Source: Telmatactis stephensoni
Taxonomy: Eukaryota; Cnidaria; Anthozoa; Actiniaria; Isophelliidae
Direction: 5' to 3'
Assembly (NCBI GenBank): GCA_029948255.1
Contig: JALIZF010001352.1
Location: forward strand, 62,001-126,000
Length of the DNA: 64,000 bases
Shown piece after piece: positions 47,229 to 58,283 of this stretch; within the stretch, counting starts at the first letter, position 1, and each line of letters starts with the position of its first letter. The notes beneath the pieces are model-generated. The model had not been told where the DNA came from. It saw only the letters and a program-made list of their open reading frames with translations, and did not search any database. Position numbers and translations under genes: made by a program.

Positions 47229-50200
47229 ATGTTTGGGAGAAGGGTGCCTTCACTGCTAGCGCTGATCATTGGCATCACGTTACCAATATTAGTCCAAAGT
47301 CAAGAAAGCGCTTTTTCCACTGCCTTATCACTGCTGCTTCAAACAAAACAACAAATGAGCAATGAGATGATATCGATTAAAGTAAACGTCGATCAGCTGG
47401 ATGGTATCAAGAATTTCATCAGTACTGTCCAAGACCTCAGACAACGCGCTGAAGAGTTCATGAACTCTGCATTGGATTCTTCTGGAATAGGAACAACCTT
47501 TACCGTATTGAAGGGTGTCGTTTCCATTGATGAGCGCAAAGACAGCACTTCCGATCCTCTTTTGAGAAGTTTTACATTAAGGGAGAATAACAACCGCCGT
47601 GCGTGGAAGATGTTGTCACAGTTAATTGATCAAGCTCAGCCCGTATCTGAAATGTGTGAGGATCTTAGGTCTACTTCATATTCTGAAGCCCTCAATGATT
47701 TGAAAGACATTTCAATATCAAACGTTTGCATGGATATTTTTTCGTGTCCTCAAAGTCGCACTCTTTATTCTAATAAACGGCCACAAACTAGTCAGACTTA
47801 CGATGAAAAACTCGACCAGCTGAGGAGGCGCTTTCATGCCGGACCGAGCTTTCCATGGATAAGCCTTGAAGAATATAAGGCAAAAATGAGGAAATTTACA
47901 TCAGACTTTCAAAGATTGCAACAAGAAGAGAAAGAAATACAAGAAAAATATAAAGAGGATAAAGTAACAACAGCATGCACAGCAGATAAGAAATGCAACG
48001 TAAAGAAGGCTTTACCAATATTGACGGGCATTATGTGGTATCAAATCAACGAAATGATCTTCCAAAGATTATGTCCTAAAAACTGTCTTGGAGAAAATTG
48101 TAACTATCGAGGTACATACCAAATGGTATTAGAGGATATAGATCGCTTAATGGCTTTCGCTGCAACCCTACCATCTTATTGGGATGCAATCTGGAACACC
48201 TTTTATAAAGAGGCTGTGGCTGCCCGAGCTTTCGTAAACCTTGATGTTGCTTTATCATTGATAGAGGAAAAGAAAAACGAATTCGAGGTTTCAAAAAAGC
48301 AGTGTTATGTTATCAAGTTGGCTGATGCTTGTCCAAATAGTGAACTTTTCAAGCAGTACAGTTTTATCAAGAAAATGCAACAGGATAGGAAGAATAATGT
48401 CAAAGTGAAAGACCTTCGTCTGCATTCGCAGATGGACTATGCACGAATGATATCACTACAAAAAGACAACTTGCAACAATTAGATTTACTTGGTGGCATT
48501 AAAGCACTTGATTACAACTTGCAGGCGTCAGTATCTGGAATCTCCAACTACTTTCAAGGTCTTGCCAAATTTGACAAAGGAATAGCAGAAGCAGATGTTG
48601 GCTTTCTCAAAGGTGAGCTAGCCAAGTACGAAAATTCTTTGAAAGCCGTTGAAACCAAACTGAATCAAGATATCAACGATGCTTTGAAACTAATGGGAGC
48701 AGTTTTAGCAGCCAATTTGTACGAGGAAATATCCAAACTTGTAGCACTCATAGCGACCAATAGCAATCCTCTAAAGCTGATATTTTCTGGGCCAGATGTT
48801 AATGATCTATGGGCCCAATCAGGAGTAGTTGCCAATGCAGCTTCTGACCTGGTAAGAGGCACAGCGCTGATAATTTCCCTAAACGAATTGACTCAAGACT
48901 CATTGAATTTAAGATCAGCATTTGGATCCAATTCAAAGCAGATTTCATCTCTCCAAGCTGTGGTCGAAAAGATAAAGAGTGGCCAGAGCAACAACATTGG
49001 GAAAGACGCTAACAAATTTCTCGAAGAATATGGAAACTACACACCAAAGACTGATCGAACTGCACTTGCCAAGAATGATGCTTTGTGGTCAGCCTTTAAA
49101 GGCGCCATATGTGACTTCCTCTATGGCGATGTTGGAATGGCGGGTTCTGTTCCCAAGTCCATAGCTGGAGGGAAACTTATCTGTGAGAAACTTGAAGGAA
49201 CCCTGGCCCAGTACTTTACTCTAAGAGAGGATATTTTCGACTTCCAATTTCAGCTAGTTGATGCCATTGCTGCAGTTGTCCGTGGAAATATTGCAGAGCG
49301 ATTTGCACAGAATATCAAAGGAAAAGGCGATTCTATGAAAGCAAGCGAATTTATGACGGGTTCTTTTTTGATGCAACATAAGATTCAAAAGATTTCCTCT
49401 GTGTTCTGCGATGTACTGGAATACAAAAATCTAGGGAATCGTGTGACCGCTTGCATAACGGATGACGGTCTGTTCAGGAAGAATAACATTGATTCTCTGA
49501 TTGCGTACAGAGACAACACACCATATGATGAAATTGAGAGAGATGTCTTTATTCCAACCCGGACCAAATCAAACGGTGATACAGGTGTTATTGATCTGCA
49601 AGCACTTTCAAGAGGAGAAACGGTCATTTTCAAAATCCCAACCGATGTAAAGTGGTTACAAGAGCATCGATGGCTTTTGCCAAGGTACAAGACCGTTCCT
49701 TTCATCAAAAGTTTGAAACTCTTTCTTCCTCACAAAAAATACGAGACTTCAACCACCCAAAGGTACACTGAAACTGAGGTAACAATGACATCTATAGCTG
49801 GAAGTGCAGTCTCAACAATAAATCCAAACACCGGTGTTATTTACCTCCTTCCAAAAGCACAAAACATTTACCGCACGATATATGAAGAAGGATATTTTAG
49901 CTGCTCCACAGAAATGAGCAATCCCTACAGCCTGTGCAACAATCTCCCTAAGATTTGTGACAAAACTAGAAGAATCCCAAGCCAAAGCCTCCTCTCCACT
50001 GTACTTTCATCTTGGAGCCTTAAAGTCAGTATCCACGAAGGATCCCAGCAAGTGGAATACGATGTACCAAGTCCACAAACAAACCTTCTTCTTAGAGCCA
50101 AAGCTATTTTGGTAGTGCCCATGAATGCCAGAAAGAAAAATTATGTTCCAGTTCTGGATCCACGGTCTGAGGTGGTTATGTCAAGAAATGGTTGCTGCGA

Positions 50201-50312
50201 AGAAAACAGGTACCGGTCATCTCTCTATCATCGTAGGTGTGAGCCTTGTCCAGCCGAGACGACATCTCATCTTGGTGGTTTATTTTGCCAAATGAATGAA
50301 GCACCAGGCTAA
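47229..50312 (+). CDS. Secreted 1027-residue protein of unknown family, single coding exon
   Basis: I do not recognise the family. The ATG at 47229 follows an acceptor (GATTCTCTACAG, ending at 47207), so a leader exon lies upstream and the whole coding part is one exon. Residues 1-24 form a signal peptide (basic MFGRR, then a hydrophobic stretch ending before QSQ). Residues about 25-700 are predicted helical by eye, with heptad-like stretches and Cys pairs. Residues about 780-960 alternate polar and hydrophobic like a beta-rich domain (IKSLKLFLPHKK, VTMTSIAGSAVSTI). The last 40 residues are Cys-rich (GCCEEN, then CEPCPAETTSHLGGLFC), similar in style to ephrin-receptor-like GCC modules. An AATAAA is at 50769-50774. 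I infer an extracellular or secretory-granule role only. Confidence 0.87.
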   Translation: MFGRRVPSLLALIIGITLPILVQSQESAFSTALSLLLQTKQQMSNEMISIKVNVDQLDGIKNFISTVQDLRQRAEEFMNSALDSSGIGTTFTVLKGVVSIDERKDSTSDPLLRSFTLRENNNRRAWKMLSQLIDQAQPVSEMCEDLRSTSYSEALNDLKDISISNVCMDIFSCPQSRTLYSNKRPQTSQTYDEKLDQLRRRFHAGPSFPWISLEEYKAKMRKFTSDFQRLQQEEKEIQEKYKEDKVTTACTADKKCNVKKALPILTGIMWYQINEMIFQRLCPKNCLGENCNYRGTYQMVLEDIDRLMAFAATLPSYWDAIWNTFYKEAVAARAFVNLDVALSLIEEKKNEFEVSKKQCYVIKLADACPNSELFKQYSFIKKMQQDRKNNVKVKDLRLHSQMDYARMISLQKDNLQQLDLLGGIKALDYNLQASVSGISNYFQGLAKFDKGIAEADVGFLKGELAKYENSLKAVETKLNQDINDALKLMGAVLAANLYEEISKLVALIATNSNPLKLIFSGPDVNDLWAQSGVVANAASDLVRGTALIISLNELTQDSLNLRSAFGSNSKQISSLQAVVEKIKSGQSNNIGKDANKFLEEYGNYTPKTDRTALAKNDALWSAFKGAICDFLYGDVGMAGSVPKSIAGGKLICEKLEGTLAQYFTLREDIFDFQFQLVDAIAAVVRGNIAERFAQNIKGKGDSMKASEFMTGSFLMQHKIQKISSVFCDVLEYKNLGNRVTACITDDGLFRKNNIDSLIAYRDNTPYDEIERDVFIPTRTKSNGDTGVIDLQALSRGETVIFKIPTDVKWLQEHRWLLPRYKTVPFIKSLKLFLPHKKYETSTTQRYTETEVTMTSIAGSAVSTINPNTGVIYLLPKAQNIYRTIYEEGYFSCSTEMSNPYSLCNNLPKICDKTRRIPSQSLLSTVLSSWSLKVSIHEGSQQVEYDVPSPQTNLLLRAKAILVVPMNARKKNYVPVLDPRSEVVMSRNGCCEENRYRSSLYHRRCEPCPAETTSHLGGLFCQMNEAPG

Positions 50313-50768
50313 ATAACGGACAGTTATCAATTTGAAATATTATCAATATCTAGCTATCGACGAATATATACCTATTTCAAAAAAGGTTGTCCTTGGTTTT
50401 GATGCATACTGCATAGTGAATACTGCATACCAAGACTGGAATGTATTGTGGACAATTTGTAATTGGGTAACAAGAGGCTTTACTAATGTTGATTCTCTGT
50501 TTCCTCTCAGGTTGAATCTAAGTAGACTTTTTCCGCAACTTTTCTACTTATAAAAATTTTGAAAAATACCCGAAATTTGATATCTACAATGCATTTCGTT
50601 CTTGGTATGCAGTATTCACTCTGCAATATGCATTAAAACTGAGGACGACCTTTTTTAGTGATTCCACTGATCAATACGTTATTCCTGTTACAATTCAATT
50701 CTTTCATAAACAAATTGCTACCCCCTTTCAGAAATATTCGAGAATGAATTGTAATCAATCAGTTTTGG

Positions 50769-50774
50769 AATAAA
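50769..50774 (+). terminator. Candidate polyadenylation signal for the 1027-residue protein gene
   Basis: AATAAA 457 bases past the stop codon on the coding strand. It is the first perfect copy I found downstream. Position and match only. Confidence 0.35.
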
Positions 50775-50860
50775 TCGATGGTAGACTGAGTTCTCTTTCG
50801 ATTTGATCACATGCGTTATGCAATAACATTAAGCAATATAACATAATTATTAATGATTAA

Positions 50861-51061
50861 TACAGAGGCGGATGCAGAATTTTGCAAAGGCGATGTCCCA
50901 AATAGACCTCTTGAGAGATGACGCCACATCCAAGATGGCGGCGTCCTAATAATAGAATCTGATGACAACAACACAAATTCGGTTTTGCGTAAGAGTAAGT
51001 ACGGAGCTAGGGGCAATGTCCGGTGCACTTATAGACAGCCCCCCTGGATCCGCCCCTGTAA
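50861..51061. mobile_element. hAT-like MITE with GGCGGATGCAG ends
   Basis: Left end ACAGAGGCGGATGCAG and right end CTGGATCCGCCCCTGT in inverse. About 200 bp, 550 bp past the 1027-residue protein gene. Confidence 0.6.
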
Positions 51062-51079
51062 AACATGGATTAACCAATA

Positions 51080-51413
51080 TACACTTATTTCAAAAAATGT
51101 TGTCACCGTTCAAAGCAACAAGCTTCAAGGCAAGCCCGAAATGAATGCTAGTTTTGTGCTGTTAATAATCGATAATGTATTCAATCAGACTTGTTATCAA
51201 AAGAATTGAGTGCGGTATACTAACAAGGATTTAAAAATGTTCACATTTTGCAATTAGTCCAATAGAAACGAGTCTGATTTGAATACATTATAAACAAAAC
51301 CAGCATTCATTTCGGTCTTGGCTTAATGCTTGTTGCTCTGAACCGCGACAACGTTTTTATTTTTTGTTTTTTGTTTTTTGTTTTTGTTTTTGCTTTTTGA
51401 AATAAGTGTATAA
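51080..51413. mobile_element. Foldback element, family X copy 2
   Basis: Same order of blocks as copy 1: TTCAAAGCAACAAGCTTCAA, GAAATGAATGCTAGTTTTGT, AGACTTGTTATCAAAAGAAT, then the inverse arm. A T-rich insert (about 51357-51395) splits the right end before GAAATAAGTG. Confidence 0.82.
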
Positions 51414-51717
51414 TACAATAATAAACTTTGTCAGCTTTCGGTGGAAATCTTCGGTTAAATTTTTAAAATGAACTAAAAATCTAAAACGAAATGTTAAGAA
51501 GTATCTAACAGAAGTATCACTAGTATTGTTAAAACAGTATAACGTGAGAAATAAGTTTACCATGGCCAGAAAAGATGGTCATCTCTATTTTGAATTAATT
51601 AAGCTGCAAGCGTCAAATTCAAATTTTGCGTTTCAATACACACACATAGAAATCAACCAAAAACATCATTGAAGCGTTTAAGAAGTGATATCATTTTATC
51701 ATATGCCCTTGTCGATA

Positions 51718-52083
51718 CGCGCGCTCTGATTGGCTGAAAGCTGTGCTTTATCAGAGAAAGGAGCACAGTTCTGATGTCAGTAGCACGAGCTCGACCGCGT
51801 GCGCGCGCCTTTTGAATTTTTTGTACGGAGAAAATCGAACTTTTTTCCTTAAATATTTACTTTAAAAATATACGATAAAACAAATAGAACATCGTTTTCC
51901 GTGCTCTTTTCACTAATACAGCACTTAGGAAGTGCCGAGAGTACTCAAGAAGTGTTACACTTCTTTCGTGCTCTCGTCACTTCCTGCGTGTTGTATTACT
52001 GAACGGAGCACGGAAAAAGCTGTTTTATTTGTTAAATATGGCACAAGCTACTTCCGCTAAAATCGCGCGCTCTGATTGGCTGA
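51718..52083. mobile_element. Hairpin element bounded by a 20-bp direct repeat
   Basis: CGCGCGCTCTGATTGGCTGA occurs exactly at 51718-51737 and 52064-52083. Between them is a large imperfect hairpin (about 51872-52034) with TTTTCCGTGCTC, ATACAGCACTTAGGAAGTG and their inverses. Confidence 0.72.
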
Positions 52084-52384
52084 TTCACTCCTTCACAGAC
52101 TGATTACAAATTTATTCTTGAATTGGTACTTCTCTTTCCGTTGATGTTTGCAGCTTTGAAAATGATCAGATTTCCAACTGAACGTAAAAGCACTAAAGAT
52201 GCAATACACTTGATATATATACGAAACTTGTTTAATTCTAAACATGTTTCGGCATAACCCATGCCATCTTCAGTAGGTAAAGATTACAAAGCTCAAGACT
52301 ATCAACAAACAAAATATAGATAGGTGAAGTTACCTAATTACAACGTGAATAACTAACAGCTAAATGAAAAGTAAACAAAGCAAC

Positions 52385-52530
52385 TAGAGCGATAACACTT
52401 AAACCGTGAAATAACTTAGTAACTAAATAGAGACAAATAGTAGCAAAACCCTTTGTATTCTATTGTTTCATTAGTACTATTTGTACTTTTTAGTTAGTAC
52501 TTGTTTCACGTTTTTAGTGCTATCGCTCTA
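52385..52530. mobile_element. TA-target MITE, copy E (diverged TIR)
   Basis: TA flanks. Inverted ends GAGCGATAACACTTAAACCG and GTGAAA. Length 146, as in the other copies. Confidence 0.72.
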
Positions 52531-52735
52531 CAAACGATAACCACTTATATCAGAACGGATTTGAAATGTTTTGTTTGTCAGTTTATCTGATTTAAGTTTG
52601 TTATATAAAATCAAAGAAGCGTTTTTCAAAATTTCCATAATTTTGACGATATCATCTTGTCAAAAGACGAGCGCTCTGTTTTCCTAAATTTTGATCAAAA
52701 GTAGATCAAGAGTTCTGTTTTACTTTCTTAGGCTC

Positions 52736-52883
52736 AGATTTCAGCCGTCAGGGAGTCGTGCGCCCAAGATACTCATCCCCGCGATACAAGTACCATATAT
52801 GTACCATATATGAAGGACCTACCTCTCATCCCCGTCACGGGGACGAGTATCGCGGGCGCACGAATCCCTGACGGCTGAAATCT
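52736..52883. mobile_element. MITE with AGATTTCAGCCGTCAGGGA ends
   Basis: Inverted arms share GATTTCAGCCGTCAGGGA, CGTGCGCCC and ATACTCATCCCC. TTTTACTTTCTT occurs close to both outer sides and could be a target duplication, though with unequal gaps. Confidence 0.78.
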
Positions 52884-53505
52884 AAGTCTTTTACTTTCTT
52901 TGCTTGTGAAATTCTATTATATAAAGATCCAGTCGTGTTCCAACAGAGTACAGCCTGTACTCAGAACATAGCTACGCCTGATCTATTTATTCATTTCATT
53001 AGTATTCAAGTCATCTTTATAGATTTGTAGACACGTGTCTATATATTTCAAGAATGCTAGTGAGTTAGCAAAGAAAAAGCACAACTTTATGTCTTTTATA
53101 TAAAGCCTTAGACTCTCATGAAGGACAGTCTCACAACCGATCGGGTTTTTATACTTTATAAAACACTGCTGCTGTTTTTTGTTGTTGTTGTTTTCTTTTT
53201 TTTTTTAATAGTACATAACAATGTATTAGAGGAACAAAAAAATATAACAACGAAATAAAAATTAAAGGCTTGCCTGTTCGAAAGTGGGTTAGCGTTAACC
53301 TAGAGCATAAATCTTAGTGCTAGTCTATTTTCGAACAACGGCGCGTCGGGTCATCATGCATAAGCTGTCTCTGTCAGTTATTCAAAAACAGGCTAGGCTA
53401 ATCCAGGGACGTCTAATCTTCAAACATACAACGTAAGGTGTACCTAGCTAATTGGACAAACATGGACACCCCTTCTACTTGTAACGATGTTGCAAGTTGC
53501 ACTGA
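52884..53505. other. No gene seen
   Basis: AT-rich, includes a T/G-rich stretch at 53170-53208. Downstream of the TRIM gene on its strand. Confidence 0.4.
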
Positions 53506-53511
53506 TTTATT
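53506..53511 (-). terminator. Candidate polyadenylation signal for the TRIM gene
   Basis: AATAAA on the minus strand about 420 bases past the TRIM stop codon. Position and match only. Confidence 0.3.
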
Positions 53512-53931
53512 GTGATTCATTAGAAATGAACGCTTCATTTGTATAAAGACGGTAACCAATTTAATTGAAGCTTATCTTCCGTTTGACCTAAATGAATTGA
53601 ATAGATAATAATCAAATAAAAATAAAATGGGCAAGAACTAGGCTAAAGTAGAAAGCAAACCAGTTGGCTATTTATAACTATTATTCAACGATAGGCTCAG
53701 CCTGTTCTAAGGTTAACTAGCTCGAAGGTCGAGATGTTGAATTTGAAGTGGACACTCGAGTGAGAACTCGAGCTCGGGACTACCAGATTACGCATTTTGA
53801 ACACTCGACGATGCTACTATATCCTGAATGCCGGAGGACATTCTCTTGCACTGAAGGCCTTCGTCAAAGTATAACCGTGAAAACAGTAGCCTCTAATACT
53901 CAGGGTAATGCTACTCAGACAATGCTATATT

Positions 53932-56107
53932 TTATCCCGAGAAGCAAAAAAGTTTGCCCAAGCTGGAAGCATTTGAAGTGCAAAGAAACTGCCCGTTATT
54001 TAGCACGTCAATATAAGAGGGATTGTAGCTGAGTTTGTTAGTTATTTGTCCAATAAAACGAAGATCTAATGTGTATTTATAAACCAGCTTATTAATGCCA
54101 TCAACTATAAGTAGGTTGTGGTCTTTATCTATGGCGAGATCCCGGGGTTTCCCAAGTAGCTGCAGTTGTTGAATACAGGTGGCTAAAGAAGATGAATGGT
54201 CGTTCCTCTCCAGCACATACACCATTCCATTGTCCCAATCACTCACGTAAAACAGTCCATTGTGTGTAATTGTACTGTGTGGTTTAAAATTCTCCTGATT
54301 TGGCAAAGAAAAGTGATACTGATAGTCACCGTCCTTAGTAAAGACTTGAATACGATGATTACCAGTATCACTCACAATGATGTTACACTCGTCATCAACG
54401 TGTACACCTTTCGGACCAGAAAACTCTCCATTGCCGTTACCCTGACAACCAAAGGTTTTTACCAGTGTTCCTGTTGAAGTGTTTACTATGCATAACCTAT
54501 CATTACCATTATCAACTATAACTAAATCTTTATCGTTCAAAAAAGCAATTCCCTTTGGTTTCTGCAACCGGCTTCGTTTGTTACCTTTGCCTCCAAACGC
54601 ACGCAACAACTTCCCGTCCATGTCAAATACTTTAACACAGTGCTTAGAATTGTCTGCAACAGCAATCCTAGTGTTGGACTTGTTTGCAGCGATACCAGTC
54701 AGCGATCCAGATCCAATATTTAATTTCTGTTGTAAAGCGGTGTTTTTTTATCTCTTCTATTCTTTGTAAATCGACCTCCTTCATTAGTGGACTGTTTGAC
54801 ACAGGGTTCCCATTCAGTTTGACCTCTGCTGTCAGTTGGCCAGGAACTAAAGGGATGAATTCAACTTCTATTTTACCATCAGTCGTTTTGGTTCTCTCTA
54901 CAACTTTCAGTACATTATCTGCTTCATTGGAGTGAATGTCCACCATATCAGAGTCGTTGCAATTTGGAACTCCCATCGACGTTTTGGTTAAAACAAGCAA
55001 CTTAGCTTTCTTCATTGCCTCTAGATTTTGACCAACTAATTGATATTCGCTAAAAACTGGGTTTGATTTATAGGTCAATCGTACCTCTCCCAGTTCAGCA
55101 GTTCTTAAGGTCTTCGTTATTTTATTAATTGCCTCATTAGAGCAGAAGGCCATCCCAGAAGTATCTGAACTATACTGCACGAAACCAAGATGTTTTGAGG
55201 CATCATCCATATCACTCGCTCTGCCATTTTCTATGATCATTTTGAAATATTCCTGCGCAGATGGAATGTGACGTATCACACGCAAATTTCTATCAGCTTT
55301 CGCTAGGATTATTTCGATGTCTTTCAGTAGCTTTCGCTCTTGATCGCGGAGAGATTTTATCAAAGTATTGATCCTTTCTTGGACCTCTTTTTGAACTTTT
55401 TCTGCATCGCTTTTTACCTTGGCAGCAATTTTTTCTTGTTTTTTCTTTTCCATATCGTTACGTTGAAGCCTCTCAAGTTCATCAATGTTTTCAAATAAGG
55501 AATTTTTCTCGTTGTCTATGAACTCCTGCAAGGTCAACGTTGAATGGTTTTTGTGATCGTCTTTCAAGCAGTGCAAACAAACGAGGGCTTTGCATTCTTG
55601 ACAATATAGTTCTAAACTGCAATTCAAATGAATCTTGCAAAGACGTTCCCTTCTTAACATTGACTCAATGTCTTCCTTTTTCATCTCAGAGAACAGACGG
55701 GTCTTGTGTTTTTTGGTGAATTCGTCGTGGCTCCTAAGGCATTCGCTACACAGCGAGCGATCACAGTCAAAACACTGCCACAGTGCTGGCGAATGAGTCT
55801 CAGAAAGTCCAGAAACAGAACAGGACTTCTCGCTTTCTGAAAACTCTAGAACTTTCAACATTGTGGAATGGATTGGACTTGTTTGCAAGTCATCCACATG
55901 CCTGAAATCCTGAAGCAATGTTTCAGAGGAACATTTAGGACATTTGAAAACGTAGACTTGTTCTTTGGGCTGAGCGTGCCTCTGGATACAAGGCTTACAA
56001 AATGTATGAAAACATTGTAATAACTTGGGGTCCGTCAGTGTCTTGGTACACAAGGAACAATGTAGATCTTGTTTGAGACTTGTAAGGAAAGACTCCATTT
56101 GAGACAT
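53932..56107 (-). CDS. TRIM E3 ligase with RING, two B-boxes, coiled coil, filamin and NHL repeats; one-base frame break
   Basis: Intronless gene of TRIM71/TRIM2-3 architecture. The first in-frame ATG is at 56107; an in-frame TAG lies upstream. RING: CSLC, CFHTFC and CPKC give the eight zinc ligands. B-box 1 runs CFDCDRSLCSEC with two His; B-box 2 runs CKIH, CQEC, CLHC and H-x2-H. A lysine/glutamate-rich coiled coil follows, then a filamin-like domain (VEFIPLVPGQLTAEVKLNG), then six NHL repeats, enough for a closed six-bladed propeller. The frame breaks at T7 (54743-54749; A7 on the coding strand). With one base fewer the gene is exactly 725 codons including stop. RING TRIMs are ubiquitin ligases, and the NHL part binds RNA or protein. 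The substrate here is unknown. Confidence 0.9.
54743..54749 (-). other. Frame break in the TRIM gene at an A7 run
   Basis: The coding strand reads GAG ATA AAA AAA CAC before the break. The expected continuation (NTALQQKLNIGSGSLTGIAA) lies one base later and leads directly into the NHL repeats. As in the NLR gene, one base too many in an A run explains it. Confidence 0.8.
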
Positions 56108-56770
56108 GCTAAGATATCCTAAAGGTTTTCTCAAGAAGGACTCGAAGGGATCGATTACGAGCTACTATCAAATGGCAACGCGGAAGTATACTATAACGCC
56201 TTGCCCTATGCCCTGTGTTGTTGCCATGACTTCAAAACATCATGTTACATAGCATGTCTAAGGCATTTTGTACGAGAATGCTTCACCCACACTCTCAACC
56301 CCTTACCCTTGAATATATCAAATTTCGACAAAAAGGTACCCCTTTAATATATCTTTTAGCTTTTGTATGCCTTTGCCGTTACGGTTATTTCTTTATTTCG
56401 TTGACTGGAGGCATAAGGATATGCAGAAAGAAATTAAGTACGCATAGTTGTTGCGAGACACTGATAAACAAATTAAAGGTCAAATATTTTCTTGCATTAG
56501 TAATATTGTCGTCGGTCACAGTGAAGCTACTAATTTGGTATTGACTAATTTCGATGAAAACAATTTTGAGAGGTAGCCGAAAATAAGAGAACATTATTAT
56601 AAGCAAATGCGTTCGTGTTTTCCGAATTATGTACCAAGGCTTACGAAAAAGCTAATTAATGAAATCGGTAGTGATCGCGGCGGTTCGCGCGGGGATATTT
56701 CGACAATGTTCGATTTTTCGGAAATGATAGGCGTAGATGTGTACGTCTCCGTACGTCTTCGTTTTATCAC

Positions 56771-57219
<449 letters not shown>

Positions 57220-57552
57220 CAGTTCTCATAGCGAGCTAGCTGCCCGTCGAGGACGTTTTCTGGCAAAAGCATGAATGTCATTATTGTCCTACTGGATATT
57301 CATGAGTGTAAAGGAAGAATGATTCTCGTTTGAATATAGACATAGTTGATCGTAAATAAGTCTTTAATCGGCATATTGTGTTAAACGTTCTTTCACACTT
57401 CACGTAGGTAGACGATAGTGCAGAGGATTCGCAACAACTAGCGAGTGTTCAGGGCTCAAGGACTTGCCGAGGTTGTGACGGCCGTCAGCAGGAAAGCAGA
57501 ATATATCCGCCTCTCTCTAATTGAAACCTTGGGAAGCCGATGTGACGCGTTG

Positions 57553-57682
57553 GCCCGCATTCGGGCTATTTTTAGAACTTGATTTCAACGCGGTCAGCGG
57601 GTACAGAAAGGGAATGCATAAATATTTAAACATTTCAGCTCGCACCAATGGATGGTGGTCTAAAAATAGTCTGAATGCGGGC
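57553..57682. mobile_element. MITE with GCCCGCATTCGGGCTATTTT ends
   Basis: Ends GCCCGCATTCGGGCTATTTT plus TAGA, and TCTAAAAATAGTCTGAATGC plus GGGC. 130 bp. Confidence 0.75.
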
Positions 57683-57817
57683 TGATACATCACACCGTGT
57701 GATGGCCGTGTCTCCGTCTCCCGCTGCAATATGTGTTCATAAAAGCAGGGAAATGTTAAAGAAAGATCCCTCTCACTTCTCTGGGAAAAAAGCTACATAA
57801 ATTGGTGGTGGTGGTGG

Positions 57818-57840
57818 TTGGGGAGGGGGGGGGGGGGGGG
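57818..57840. repeat. Poly-G tract
   Basis: Near-uninterrupted G run flanked by GGT repeats. Length likely unreliable. Confidence 0.85.
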
Positions 57841-58060
57841 GTGGTGAGTTGCGCACTCCCAGCACCCCTTCCCTAAATACGCCGTTGTACATGCATATAC
57901 TCCAGTATTCAGTGAGAGACTAGGCACTAATGCACTTCACAACACATGCCACGCGCAAAGCTAATGATAACCTTTCCTTCTTTCCTGTTAGTACCTGTTC
58001 ATTTGTCATATTTTGAAAACACAAATGTCAAAAACTTCACTAAAATGGATGCTGAATGTA

Positions 58061-58066
58061 TTTATT
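58061..58066 (-). terminator. Candidate polyadenylation signal for the peptide gene
   Basis: AATAAA on the minus strand 193 bases past the TGA of the third exon. It supports that exon as terminal. Confidence 0.4.
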
Positions 58067-58258
58067 GAAGTAACTTCATACTGGCCTGAACAATTTTATC
58101 GTAATCTAATTAATATTATCATTATATATTATGATCATAATATATATAATCATTTTCTTATCTATTAACATTTAACTTTCATTTTTACTATATAGATTTT
58201 CAGAAAACCTTCCAATCTTAAGACCAGGAAGTACTGTGGTGCACACTGTCATTTCTTG

Positions 58259-58283
58259 TCAATGCCCACACATTCCTGTTACC
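58259..58283 (-). CDS. Secreted peptide exon 3 (tentative)
   Basis: Acceptor CTTACCTCTTTCAG, then eight codons containing the sixth Cys and a TGA at 58261-58259. It makes the Cys count even and stops at once, which favours it. The same DNA read on the plus strand also looks like an exon, so this is not settled. Confidence 0.5.
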
